Shown: positions 1 through 6,056, counted from the first letter of the stretch. The stretch: DNA of 6,853 nt from Dehalococcoidia bacterium (GCA_009786345.1 WQTJ01000094.1:1-6853), one strand, 5' to 3'. Notes: generated by a model from the letters alone, not told the origin. Translations and numbers: made by a program.

Positions 1-339
1 AAAGAGCCTCTTATATTTAGAGAACCGACATCCGGTACGCAAAAGACATTAGAGCTGTTGTTATCTAAAGCTGGGCTAAACCCAAGCCAGCTGAACCCGC
101 GGCTTACGCTTGGTTCCAGCCATGCTATTTTGTCTGCGGTGGAAGCTCATGCCGGCATAGCTTTTGTTTCCAGCTTGGCTGTTATAAAGCAGCTGGAACT
201 TGGCAGTATTAAAAAAGTGGCACTCACTGAAGTGAGTCTCAAACGTGATTTCTATTGTATTTACTATATCGAGAGATTAGCAACACGGCTGGTTCAGGAG
301 TTTGTTTCATTTATCCGCGAGAAAATCGCATCGACATAA
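1..339 (+). CDS. LysR-type transcriptional regulator, C-terminal part (5' end outside window)
   Basis: The reading frame is open from base 1 and gives 112 residues before the stop. It opens with REPTSGTQKTLE, the typical strand/helix of the LysR substrate-binding domain that contacts the co-inducer. LTLGSSHAILSAVEAHAGIAFVS follows in shape the family pattern 'S.EAIK.AVEAGLGIAFVS'. Only the distal part of the effector-binding domain is present; the N-terminal winged helix-turn-helix lies upstream of the window. LysR proteins are cytoplasmic DNA-binding regulators that respond to small metabolites. The effector and targets cannot be read from this fragment. The gene converges on the homocysteine operon and overlaps its last gene by 33 nt, so it is not part of that operon. 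The family call is firm; the regulated pathway is unknown. Confidence 0.88.
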   Translation, partial: KEPLIFREPTSGTQKTLELLLSKAGLNPSQLNPRLTLGSSHAILSAVEAHAGIAFVSSLAVIKQLELGSIKKVALTEVSLKRDFYCIYYIERLATRLVQEFVSFIREKIAST

Positions 340-1047
340 CTCAAACTCACCCCACACTCCTATCTTGTCACCAACGATGATTACAGCGCCTAGTATGCCC
401 ATGATACTTTGTGCTACTTCTAGCCCGTGTTGAATGCCATCCTGTGATGATACTGCATTGCCTACTGCGCTGGCAGCGGCATCGGCTAAGGCTGCCGTCT
501 TGGCTACTATGACGCTGGCATCTGTTTTGCCAAAGCTGATCGATGGTCCTACTGTAGCGGATGAAGTGCAGATACCGAGCGGTAAGTCCGATAGTTTTAG
601 CCGTAAGCCTACTTTTCCTGAAAGAGGTGAGTTTCCGGCGTAGATAGCGGCAGTTCGCTCTTGCAATGAGCATATATAGTTGTCACCGCCGTTCTCAACG
701 ATAACTTCTGTTGAAAACGCAGAAAGTTTTTGCCCCATAAGATCTGATATTGCTCCTGCTACAGCTGCCATTGGCCCTACGCTGGCTGACTTGGCGGCTT
801 GCGCCATCAGTTTGATTATGGGAGGTGCGCTATCCTCAACTTCCAAAGGCTCAAACGAGGCGGCGAAGAATGGGTGGGTTTGTATATAGCTTTTCAGATC
901 AGCGCGCAAAAGGCGAAGGTGTTCCTGCGCGACGGCGGACAAGTCACAACACGTGTGTATATACAGGTCGCTTTCCTGAATACGCACGTTATAGCATACC
1001 AGTTCTCCAGCTTTTACCCATGTGCGGTAATGGCGCGGCTGGTACAT
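307..1047 (-). CDS. UPF0280 / COG2122 family ApbE-like protein, homocysteine-synthesis accessory
   Basis: A 246-residue cytoplasmic protein, near the usual UPF0280 length. Family landmarks in order: MYQPRHYRTWV at the N-terminus, the ESDLYIHT segment, GPMAAVAG near residue 92, VENGGDNYI near 117, and a late GICTSSATVGPSISFGKTDAS block followed by ALADAAASAVGN. The fold is related to the flavin transferase ApbE, but flavin transfer has not been shown for this family as far as I know. In Methanosarcina a COG2122 protein (MA1715) supports homocysteine synthesis, apparently when sulfide is limiting. The ATG chosen is 10 nt after the ferredoxin stop and is where family similarity begins. No clear Shine-Dalgarno precedes it, so translation is probably coupled to the ferredoxin gene. 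The frame stays open upstream to 1134, but that part overlaps the ferredoxin codons. The last 33 nt overlap the LysR gene on the other strand. Family call is firm; biochemical role is inferred. Confidence 0.87.
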   Translation of the reverse strand: MYQPRHYRTWVKAGELVCYNVRIQESDLYIHTCCDLSAVAQEHLRLLRADLKSYIQTHPFFAASFEPLEVEDSAPPIIKLMAQAAKSASVGPMAAVAGAISDLMGQKLSAFSTEVIVENGGDNYICSLQERTAAIYAGNSPLSGKVGLRLKLSDLPLGICTSSATVGPSISFGKTDASVIVAKTAALADAAASAVGNAVSSQDGIQHGLEVAQSIMGILGAVIIVGDKIGVWGEFELCRCDFLADK

Positions 1048-1057
1048 AGCAGTTTGT

Positions 1058-1468
1058 CTAGAAGTGGAATTCCATAGCACGCGGTGGGCAGGCTTTGATA
1101 CACAGCCCGCAAGCAACGCAGCAGGTATCATCAAAATTCACCAAACGTGTTGGTGTGTCAATAGAAAAAGCACGGGACGGGCACACGCTTACACAAGCGC
1201 CGCAGTGCGTACAGCGTTCACTATTGCGCAGAACAGAACGTGACAAAGATTCAATTTTCACACCTGCTGAGGTAATATATTGAATGCCTGCATCATATTT
1301 ATCCTGCTCGCCGGAAAGCTCCAGCACGACGTAGCCTTCTTGGTTTGGGATGATAGAGGCTTTCAGTATGTTGAAACTGAGATCGTAGTTTCTTATTAGG
1401 TTATTGATAACCGGTTGTTCTACTATACGCGGCGGGAAATGCAGCACTAATTTATGTGATATTTTCAT
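1058..1468 (-). CDS. NIL-domain 2[4Fe-4S] ferredoxin, iron-sulfur subunit of L-aspartate-semialdehyde sulfurtransferase
   Basis: A 136-residue protein of two parts. Residues about 3-75 form a NIL domain (ligand-binding ACT-like fold also found at the C-terminus of methionine ABC ATPases). Residues 82-136 form a dicluster ferredoxin with two CxxCxxCxxxCP motifs (C86, C89, C92, C96 and C117, C120, C123, C127). An extra cysteine, C116, sits directly before the second motif. The Methanosarcina homologue (MA1822) works with the COG1900 protein to build homocysteine from aspartate semialdehyde. It is thought to deliver electrons, or to help move sulfur, during persulfide reduction. The ATG has a GAGGTGA ribosome site 4 nt upstream (1473-1479). 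The gene follows the sulfurtransferase gene by 127 nt and precedes the UPF0280 gene by 10 nt, all on one strand. Assignment is strong from motifs plus neighbours. Confidence 0.93.
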   Translation of the reverse strand: MKISHKLVLHFPPRIVEQPVINNLIRNYDLSFNILKASIIPNQEGYVVLELSGEQDKYDAGIQYITSAGVKIESLSRSVLRNSERCTHCGACVSVCPSRAFSIDTPTRLVNFDDTCCVACGLCIKACPPRAMEFHF

Positions 1469-1537
1469 AGCTTCACCTCGTATAATTAATAATGCTTGTT
1501 ATCAAGTATAACCATGTATGAAATAATAATGCTGTTA

Positions 1538-1583
1538 TTGGCAGAGGACGCGGAGGCCTCTCTTTAAGAAGCCTCTATGCCAA
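1538..1583. other. Intergenic hairpin between the two sulfurtransferase subunit genes
   Basis: Within the 127-nt gap, TTGGC+AGAGG (1538-1547) pairs with CCTCT+GCCAA (1572-1583). The result is a 10-bp stem with a 2-nt bulge (AT, 1577-1578) on one side and a 24-nt loop. The loop contains GAGGCCTC, which allows alternative pairing with the stem. No T-run follows on either strand, so it does not look like a classical intrinsic terminator. It could be an RNA processing or stability element that sets the ratio of the two subunits. The pairing is visible; the function is a guess. Confidence 0.4.
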
Positions 1584-1595
1584 ATGTTTGACCAT

Positions 1596-2795
1596 CTAGC
1601 TACGCTCATTTAGCACTTTGGATACAATACCTGCATCCACGCCGGGTAATGGTACTACCGGTTGCGTCAGCAGGAACTTACCTTTCTGCAACCATTCCTT
1701 TAAGGTTGTGGCAATTTCTACAGCACGTGAATAACTTGACAGAGAGGCTGTTGCCACATTTTTGCCATTAAGTTTGAAGTTGCCGCTTTTCAGTTCGGCA
1801 TAACTCACTTCTGCCAGCACATCAGCTTCGCGCTGTGGGAAAGTGCTGGAATAGTCAATTACCGGAGCTAATATGTCGGCATCGCTTGCTAGTGTGTAGC
1901 CAAGTATTTCTTCATCTAGTATAGGAATTGGCACGCCAACTCCAACAGCAAGTGTAGCACCGTACCCCAGCATACTGATACCTCGCAGCCAGCGGTTATT
2001 CATCTGCTTCAAGTCTCCGATGACTGCCAGTGTGCCACCGCTGCGTTTAGGTATGCCGTTATCGCTACGTGGCACTGACGGGTTGTGCTGTGTGCCATTC
2101 CATGCCACATAACCTACGCCACCGCCTAGAAAAATGCGTGTACCGATACCGATAGTTTTAAAGTAAGGGTCGTTCAGAAGGGGTGAAAGCTGTCCGGCTG
2201 AACAATAATTGGCATTAGTCAGGCGCGGCTTTAAAATGCCCATGTAGGTATAAATAGTCTTATCTGATGCGTTCACAGCCACATTATAGTTTTGGTAGGC
2301 ATTGCGAGGATTAAACAGAACTGCTTCATTGAGGTCTTTTATATTTATTAGGGTATCAAGGCTTTTGCGCGGGTAGCAGTCTGTTCCATAAGCTGAAGCT
2401 ATCAGATGGATATCTTTGCCGGCAACCAGTTCCTCTATCACATGCCCGCCGCCATAGTTGAACTCTCCGGGATGTACGCGATTGCGCAGGTCATCATCCG
2501 GCAGTGCATTGGCTCCTATTAGAATATCGGCAGCTGCATAACCGGTATAAGCCGGCACGTCATTGAGCGTAACCTTGCCGCTGCCAAGTTTAATGCGCGG
2601 CTTGGTATGACCTAAATTAAAGTAAGCACCGGATGAGCACATAGGGCCGAAAGTTCCGGTAGTGACTACGTCTACCTCTCGCGCGGCGCAAGAAGAACCT
2701 TTCTCTTTGGCTATGCTGATGATTTCTTCAGCGGTGGCGATTACGGCTTTGCCCTGCTTGATTTTCTCGTTGATTTCCTCAATAGTTTTGGCCAT
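1596..2795 (-). CDS. L-aspartate-semialdehyde sulfurtransferase, COG1900/DUF39 homocysteine biosynthesis protein
   Basis: A 399-residue cytoplasmic enzyme. The family makes homocysteine from L-aspartate semialdehyde and reduced sulfur, bypassing homoserine activation and the usual sulfhydrylases. Recognisable features are the N-terminal TIEEINEKIKQGKAVIATAEE, the GTFGPMCSSG segment with C53, the HPGEFNYGGGHVIEELVAGK block, and AYGTDCYPRK with C140. C53 and C140 fall where the two functionally important cysteines of the Methanosarcina protein MA1821 should be (from memory, unaligned); the first is the likely persulfide carrier. Other cysteines are C36 and C198. The pair of CBS domains found at the C-terminus of the methanogen enzyme is absent, so this is the short form. 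The ATG at 2793-2795 has TGGAG 8 nt upstream. The longer frame (to 2876) would run through a good promoter and has no family similarity. It is the first gene of a three-gene operon. Confidence 0.92.
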   Translation of the reverse strand: MAKTIEEINEKIKQGKAVIATAEEIISIAKEKGSSCAAREVDVVTTGTFGPMCSSGAYFNLGHTKPRIKLGSGKVTLNDVPAYTGYAAADILIGANALPDDDLRNRVHPGEFNYGGGHVIEELVAGKDIHLIASAYGTDCYPRKSLDTLINIKDLNEAVLFNPRNAYQNYNVAVNASDKTIYTYMGILKPRLTNANYCSAGQLSPLLNDPYFKTIGIGTRIFLGGGVGYVAWNGTQHNPSVPRSDNGIPKRSGGTLAVIGDLKQMNNRWLRGISMLGYGATLAVGVGVPIPILDEEILGYTLASDADILAPVIDYSSTFPQREADVLAEVSYAELKSGNFKLNGKNVATASLSSYSRAVEIATTLKEWLQKGKFLLTQPVVPLPGVDAGIVSKVLNERS

Positions 2796-2842
2796 GGTTT
2801 GTGCTCCAGGGTGACGCCTGTTGCGGCACGGATAATGACTGT

Positions 2843-2872
2843 ATGGTAGTCTGCTTGCTGTACTCTTGTCAA
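2843..2872 (-). promoter_or_regulatory. Predicted promoter of the homocysteine operon
   Basis: On the minus strand a perfect -35 box TTGACA (2867-2872) is followed after 18 nt by TACCAT (2843-2848), a 4/6 match to the -10 consensus. The start would lie about 40 nt before the sulfurtransferase ATG, leaving too little leader for a riboswitch or T-box. The -35 is excellent and the -10 mediocre, which fits a promoter helped by an activator. Confidence 0.5.
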
Positions 2873-2918
2873 ACATTCGGATAATAGTAAGTTATGATGT
2901 ATTTATGTTGCAAACATT

Positions 2919-2949
2919 GTTTGTTAAAATTCCGGCGGTTTGTTAAAAT
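2919..2949 (+). repeat. 12-bp direct repeat, two copies 19 bp apart
   Basis: GTTTGTTAAAAT occurs at 2919-2930 and exactly again at 2938-2949, separated by TCCGGCGG. The second copy supplies the predicted -10 of the yccF promoter and the first supplies its -35. It could be a tandem operator or simply a local duplication. Confidence 0.6.
2921..2949 (+). promoter_or_regulatory. Predicted promoter of the yccF-like / biotin ligase pair
   Basis: TTGTTA (2921-2926, 4/6 to TTGACA) and TAAAAT (2944-2949, 5/6 to TATAAT) are 17 nt apart. Transcription would begin near 2956, giving a leader of roughly 22 nt that contains the GGAGGA ribosome site. It is divergent from the homocysteine promoter, with the -35 boxes about 50 bp apart. 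Confidence 0.55.
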
Positions 2950-2977
2950 CAGCTACTGTGAAACGGAGGAGAGATAT

Positions 2978-3337
2978 ATGAAAGTTTTAGGTAATATTAT
3001 CTGGTTTGTCTTCGGCGGTTTTTGGATGGCTCTTGGATGGTTGCTTGTCGGTGTGCTTTGGTGTATCAGTATTATTGGTATTCCTATCGGTTTGCAAGCA
3101 TTTAAAATTGCAAAACTCTCGATCTTTCCTTTCGGGAAACGGGTGAATACCTCAAGTAAAACTACTAGTCTGATTCTCAACATATTATGGCTTATCTTCG
3201 GCGGGATTAGTCTTGCCATTAGTTCTTTCATCATTGGTTGTTTATTTTGCATTACTATTATCGGTATTCCATTTGGAAAACAGCACTTTAAGTTGGCAAA
3301 ACTTGCGCTCATGCCATTCGGTGCAACTATTTCCTAG
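2978..3337 (+). CDS. YccF family (DUF307) small inner-membrane protein
   Basis: A 119-residue, very hydrophobic protein made of two copies of one unit: residues 6-53 and 68-115 align without gaps. The shared pattern is NIxWxxFGG, then GxLxCIxIIGIP, then FKxAKLxxxPFG. This is the YccF domain duplicated, as is usual for the family. Each unit has one long or two short membrane-embedded stretches around a conserved IIGIP turn, ending in a basic KLA/KLS segment. No biochemical function is known to me for this family. The ATG has GGAGGA 7 nt upstream; the open frame further upstream overlaps the promoter and is not used. The biotin ligase gene starts 31 nt downstream, so the two are probably cotranscribed, although no functional tie is evident. 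Confidence 0.9.
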   Translation: MKVLGNIIWFVFGGFWMALGWLLVGVLWCISIIGIPIGLQAFKIAKLSIFPFGKRVNTSSKTTSLILNILWLIFGGISLAISSFIIGCLFCITIIGIPFGKQHFKLAKLALMPFGATIS

Positions 3338-3368
3338 CCTGTCACGGCAGACCAATTGCTCATAAACT

Positions 3369-4166
3369 ATGGATAGTTCCATGCAATTTACTCCACTATC
3401 CGCAGGTGAAATATCTGATGCTCTGCAGCCACAGTGCATTGGTAGCTGTGTTGTTTACAGCCAAGTGATGACTTCCACAATGGATGTGGCACAATCACAA
3501 ATTGCTGCAGGAGCACAGCACGGTACGATCGTTATATGCGAGCAGCAGGGGCAGGGGCAAGGTAGACTTTCCAGACAGTGGGTTTCCCCGCTGGGTGGAG
3601 TATATATTTCCATTATTTTATATCCGCCTCATCAGATAGCGTTACAACTTACAGCTTTGGCGGCACTTGCTGTTTCTGATGCTATTTTTCAAATATGCAA
3701 GCTGGAGACTTGTTTCAAATGGCCCAATGATGTACTGCTTGGTGTGAAAAAAGTAAGCGGCATAATAGCTCGTAGAGGGCAAGACGGACATGGCAGGACG
3801 TGGGTTGTGGTCGGCATTGGCATAAACGCTAACATGCAGATGTCGCAACAACCGGCGGAAATAGCTGATGTGGCTGCCAGTTTATCGCAAGCTGTCGGGC
3901 GCGAAGTGCCGCGTAATCAGCTTATTATCAGCCTTTTGCAGAGCTGTGAGCGACGTTACAATGCGCTTGAGCGAGGCGAAATGTTGTGGCAGGAGTGGCA
4001 GCATAAGTTGGTTACACTTGGCAAGTCAGTTGTGGTAAAAAGCAGAACTGATGTGTATGAAGGGTTGGCTGAGGCGATAAATAACGAGGGCTCTCTTTTG
4101 CTGCGTAAGTCAAATGGCGAGACGATAGCGATTCCTGCAGGGGATGTGACGCTTAGGACCTGCTGA
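3369..4166 (+). CDS. birA: Biotin--[acetyl-CoA-carboxylase] ligase, class I (no DNA-binding domain)
   Basis: A 265-residue cytoplasmic enzyme that activates biotin to biotinyl-5'-AMP and attaches it to the lysine of biotin carboxyl carrier proteins. Visible motifs: STMDVAQ (35-42), the biotin/AMP-binding loop GQGRLSRQWVSP (63-74, equivalent to GRGRRGRKW in E. coli, with both key arginines R66 and R69 kept), FKWPND (116-121), KKVSGIIA with lysine 128, and VVGIGINAN (147-155). A C-terminal SH3-like domain spans about 215-265. There is no N-terminal helix-turn-helix, so it cannot repress biotin genes as the E. coli protein does. The start is uncertain: ATG at 3369 and ATG at 3381 are both close to the conserved region, and neither has a convincing ribosome site. 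The stop is followed by a small palindrome. Confidence 0.93.
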   Translation: MDSSMQFTPLSAGEISDALQPQCIGSCVVYSQVMTSTMDVAQSQIAAGAQHGTIVICEQQGQGQGRLSRQWVSPLGGVYISIILYPPHQIALQLTALAALAVSDAIFQICKLETCFKWPNDVLLGVKKVSGIIARRGQDGHGRTWVVVGIGINANMQMSQQPAEIADVAASLSQAVGREVPRNQLIISLLQSCERRYNALERGEMLWQEWQHKLVTLGKSVVVKSRTDVYEGLAEAINNEGSLLLRKSNGETIAIPAGDVTLRTC

Positions 4167-4173
4167 AAATTTA

Positions 4174-4191
4174 CATATTGTAATCAATATG
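4174..4191. other. Small inverted repeat after the biotin ligase gene
   Basis: CATATTG (4174-4180) and CAATATG (4185-4191) are perfect complements around a TAAT loop, 7 nt after the birA stop. The stem is AU-rich and has no T-run, so it would be a weak terminator. It lies about 84 nt before the transporter start and may instead be an operator for that gene. A loose promoter (TTGTAA 4178-4183, TATTAA 4200-4205, 16-nt spacing) overlaps it. Confidence 0.35.
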
Positions 4192-4274
4192 GGCAAATGT
4201 ATTAATCGCAAAAACAAAGCAAGTATTAAATTCGTAGAAGTCAATCAAAAAATGAAGTATGGAGGGAATCCTTC

Positions 4275-4550
4275 GTGTCCATTAAAATTATTGGCATTGT
4301 TGCTGCGATACTTACCACCAGTTCTTTCCTTCCACAGGCTATAAAGACAATCAAAACGAAAGATACTTCAGGGATTTCGCTTGTTATGTATTTGACGTTC
4401 ACCGCAGGGGTTTTATTTTGGCTGGTGTACGGTATCTACATCTTGGACGTAGCTATTATACTTGCTAATAGTATTACGCTTGTGCTGGCTTCTATAATAT
4501 TAGCCTGCACAATAAAGAATAGGTGTAAATCACGTGACACATCGGTATAA
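4275..4550 (+). CDS. SemiSWEET family sugar transporter (PQ-loop/MtN3)
   Basis: A 91-residue membrane protein with three predicted helices (about 3-22, 36-56 and 58-79), the single triple-helix bundle of bacterial SemiSWEETs. These dimerise to form a passive sugar carrier in the cytoplasmic membrane. The PQ hinge is present (SFLPQ, P20-Q21), followed by the cytoplasmic loop KTIKTKDTSGIS typical of the family. W49 (FWLVYG) and N65 (LANSIT) match the Trp and Asn that line the sugar pocket in solved SemiSWEET structures. The start is GTG with GGAGGG 8 nt upstream. The substrate cannot be told from sequence. The last dozen codons, encoding the polar tail NRCKSRDTSV, lie inside a strong hairpin, so the tail is probably shaped by the terminator rather than by function. 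Confidence 0.93.
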   Translation: MSIKIIGIVAAILTTSSFLPQAIKTIKTKDTSGISLVMYLTFTAGVLFWLVYGIYILDVAIILANSITLVLASIILACTIKNRCKSRDTSV

Positions 4551-4570
4551 CGTGATTGACACCTATTCTT
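4515..4570. terminator. Long hairpin, probable bidirectional terminator
   Basis: Bases 4515-4535 and 4550-4570 are inverted copies of each other over 21 bp with a single mismatch (A4526 opposite G4558's neighbour A4559 region, near the middle), around a 14-nt loop. Each arm begins with AAGAATAGGTGT on its own strand, so either transcript ends the stem in ATTCTT, a short U-rich tail. It sits between the convergent SemiSWEET and slipin genes, 30 nt beyond the slipin stop, and covers the final 12 codons of the transporter gene. Position and symmetry fit a shared terminator; the U-tracts are short. Confidence 0.7.
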
Positions 4571-4600
4571 GTTATAACCCAGTTTCAATGCTGGATAAGA

Positions 4601-5413
4601 CTATTTTATTTCCTTTTTCTCTGCCTCTTTTTTCTCGGCTTTTTTCTGCTCAACATATGTATCTAAGCGCTCTTTAGGTATGAACATTGAAATAAGATCG
4701 ATAGGAATAGGAAACACCAGCGTATTGGTTTTTTCTGTGGCAATTTCAGTCAAGGTCTGAAGGTAACGTAGTTGCAATGTCACCGGCTCCTGCCCGATAA
4801 CGCGCCCGGCGTTGGCAAGTTTTTCTGATGCCTGCAGTTCGCCCTCAGCGTGGATAATCTTAGCGCGGCGTACGCGTTCTGCCTCTGCTTGGGCTGCCAT
4901 AGAGCGGCGCATAGACTCGGGTAGTTCTACATCTTTGATTTCAACTATGCTCACCTTGATGCCCCAAGGATCGGTCTGTTCGTCGATAATATTTTGCAGA
5001 GTTTGATTTAGTTTTTCGCGTTGCGAAAGCAGTTCGTCCAACTCGTGCTGCCCAAGTACATTGCGCAGTGTGGTCTGGGCAATTTGAGATGTGGCTTTTA
5101 CAGGGTTGATGACTTTTACTACTGAATCTTCCGGTCTTACGATGCGGAAGTAGACCACGGCATTGACGCGTACGGTGACGTTGTCGCGTGTGATGACGTC
5201 TTGTGCCGGGACATCCAGCGTAACAACGCGCAAATCGATTTTAACTATGCGGTCAAGCAGGGGAATTATGAAAAAGAGCCCTGGTCCTTTGGCTCCCACC
5301 AAGCGTCCTATGCGGAAAACAACACCTCGTTCATATTCGCTGACTACTTTGATGGAAGCAGCCAATATGATGATGCACACAACAATAATGGTAACGGCGA
5401 TAAAAATTGGCAC
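4601..5413 (-). CDS. Slipin / stomatin-like SPFH-domain membrane protein
   Basis: A 270-residue protein with one N-terminal membrane helix (about 2-21), then the SPFH/Band 7 domain starting at [15 protein letters not shown] and [14 protein letters not shown]. The stomatin hallmark [16 protein letters not shown] leads to KIIHAEGE before a helical oligomerisation region, and a Lys/Glu-rich tail of about 15 residues closes the protein. Stomatins assemble into large ring or cage complexes on the inner membrane and organise membrane microdomains or partner proteases. The GTG start overlaps the stop of the NfeD gene by one base (TAGTG), with GGGAGGGA 7 nt before it inside the nfeD coding end. NfeD and slipin are classic operon partners and this close coupling supports a joint complex. 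Confidence 0.95.
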   Translation of the reverse strand: MPIFIAVTIIVVCIIILAASIKVVSEYERGVVFRIGRLVGAKGPGLFFIIPLLDRIVKIDLRVVTLDVPAQDVITRDNVTVRVNAVVYFRIVRPEDSVVKVINPVKATSQIAQTTLRNVLGQHELDELLSQREKLNQTLQNIIDEQTDPWGIKVSIVEIKDVELPESMRRSMAAQAEAERVRRAKIIHAEGELQASEKLANAGRVIGQEPVTLQLRYLQTLTEIATEKTNTLVFPIPIDLISMFIPKERLDTYVEQKKAEKKEAEKKEIK

Positions 5414-6042
5414 TAGCTTATCCCTCCCTCTTTTTTCTTGCTTACGTATAATTTCAGGCCTTGTATACCTGTAATTACCAATTCTTCATCTATGGCAGCA
5501 CTGCCTTCGTTTAGCTGCGCATGCCAAAGCTCCCCTTGGTATAACACCATGCCATCCGGGTTGAGTGCGGTGCGTGCTACCGCAACGTTGCCTATAATCG
5601 CTTCGTTTCCTGTGGTAGAGCGTCGTTTCTGCGCCCGCGCAGCACGATTCACCAAAAAAATGAGAATAACTGACATCCCTGCTGTCATTCCGGCGATAAG
5701 GAAGGGATTGGCGCGGTTATCTGCGCCTACGTTAAACAGGAACACAGAGCCAAATATGATGAAGAGCATGCCTATGGCCGTAACTATTCCTTTGGAGTGC
5801 ACAAAAGCTTCGGCAATGAAAAATCCAAGAGCTAGAACAACAAGAATAAGCCCAAGAGGGTTTACCGATAGTGTGGTAAGCGCTACAAAAGCCAGCAACC
5901 CTGCAATAATACCTACAGTGCTGGCGAAAAAAGTACCAGGAGTGAAAATTTCTACTGATATTCCCAATATGGCCAGCATGAGCAATACGTAGGCTAAGTT
6001 TGGATCTGAAAGTGCAGAACGCAGGCTGTCGAGAGCATCCAT
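5413..6042 (-). CDS. NfeD family membrane protein, short form without protease domain
   Basis: A 209-residue protein. An N-terminal membrane region of four to five helices (roughly 15-135) includes the conserved turn VEIFTPGT near residue 34. A basic linker (RAARAQKRR) follows, then a C-terminal OB-fold NfeD domain with the pattern [13 protein letters not shown] ... LKLYV. The ClpP-like serine protease half found at the N-terminus of long NfeD proteins is absent, and the 223-nt upstream gap cannot hold it, so this is not a recent truncation. NfeD proteins pair with slipins. The ATG at 6040-6042 is preferred over a TTG two codons upstream because GGAGGT lies 8 nt before the ATG but only 2 nt before the TTG. 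It is first in the nfeD-slipin operon. Confidence 0.92.
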   Translation of the reverse strand: MDALDSLRSALSDPNLAYVLLMLAILGISVEIFTPGTFFASTVGIIAGLLAFVALTTLSVNPLGLILVVLALGFFIAEAFVHSKGIVTAIGMLFIIFGSVFLFNVGADNRANPFLIAGMTAGMSVILIFLVNRAARAQKRRSTTGNEAIIGNVAVARTALNPDGMVLYQGELWHAQLNEGSAAIDEELVITGIQGLKLYVSKKKEGGIS

Positions 6043-6050
6043 GTGCAAAC

Positions 6051-6056
6051 ACCTCC
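6051..6056 (-). promoter_or_regulatory. Ribosome binding site that decides the nfeD start
   Basis: GGAGGT on the minus strand sits 8 nt from the ATG at 6040-6042 but only 2 nt from the in-frame TTG at 6046-6048, so the ATG is chosen. Confidence 0.75.

Noticed and set aside
434..1077. Several + strand open frames across the UPF0280 and ferredoxin genes.
   Set aside because: They are shadows of well-recognised minus-strand genes, with low-complexity translations and no ribosome sites.
1048..1134. Upstream extension of the UPF0280 frame beginning MMIPAALLAGC, which looks like a lipoprotein signal and would be tempting because E. coli ApbE is a lipoprotein.
   Set aside because: These bases encode the cysteine-rich end of the ferredoxin in another frame, the hydrophobic stretch is too short for a signal peptide, and family similarity starts only at the ATG at 1045-1047.
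2796..2876. 27-residue N-terminal extension of the sulfurtransferase frame.
   Set aside because: It has no family similarity, is rich in Arg/Pro/Ser unlike the enzyme, and would start inside or upstream of a perfect -35 box; the ATG at 2793-2795 has a proper ribosome site.
2796..2977. Possible SAM riboswitch or T-box controlling the homocysteine operon.
   Set aside because: The leader from the predicted promoter to the sulfurtransferase ATG is only about 40 nt, too short for either element, and no conserved core is visible.
5438..5992. 184-codon + strand open frame opposite nfeD.
   Set aside because: It lies entirely antisense to a recognisable NfeD gene, and its translation (Pro/Ser/Ala/Thr-rich, no domain) is what antisense reading of a hydrophobic gene produces.
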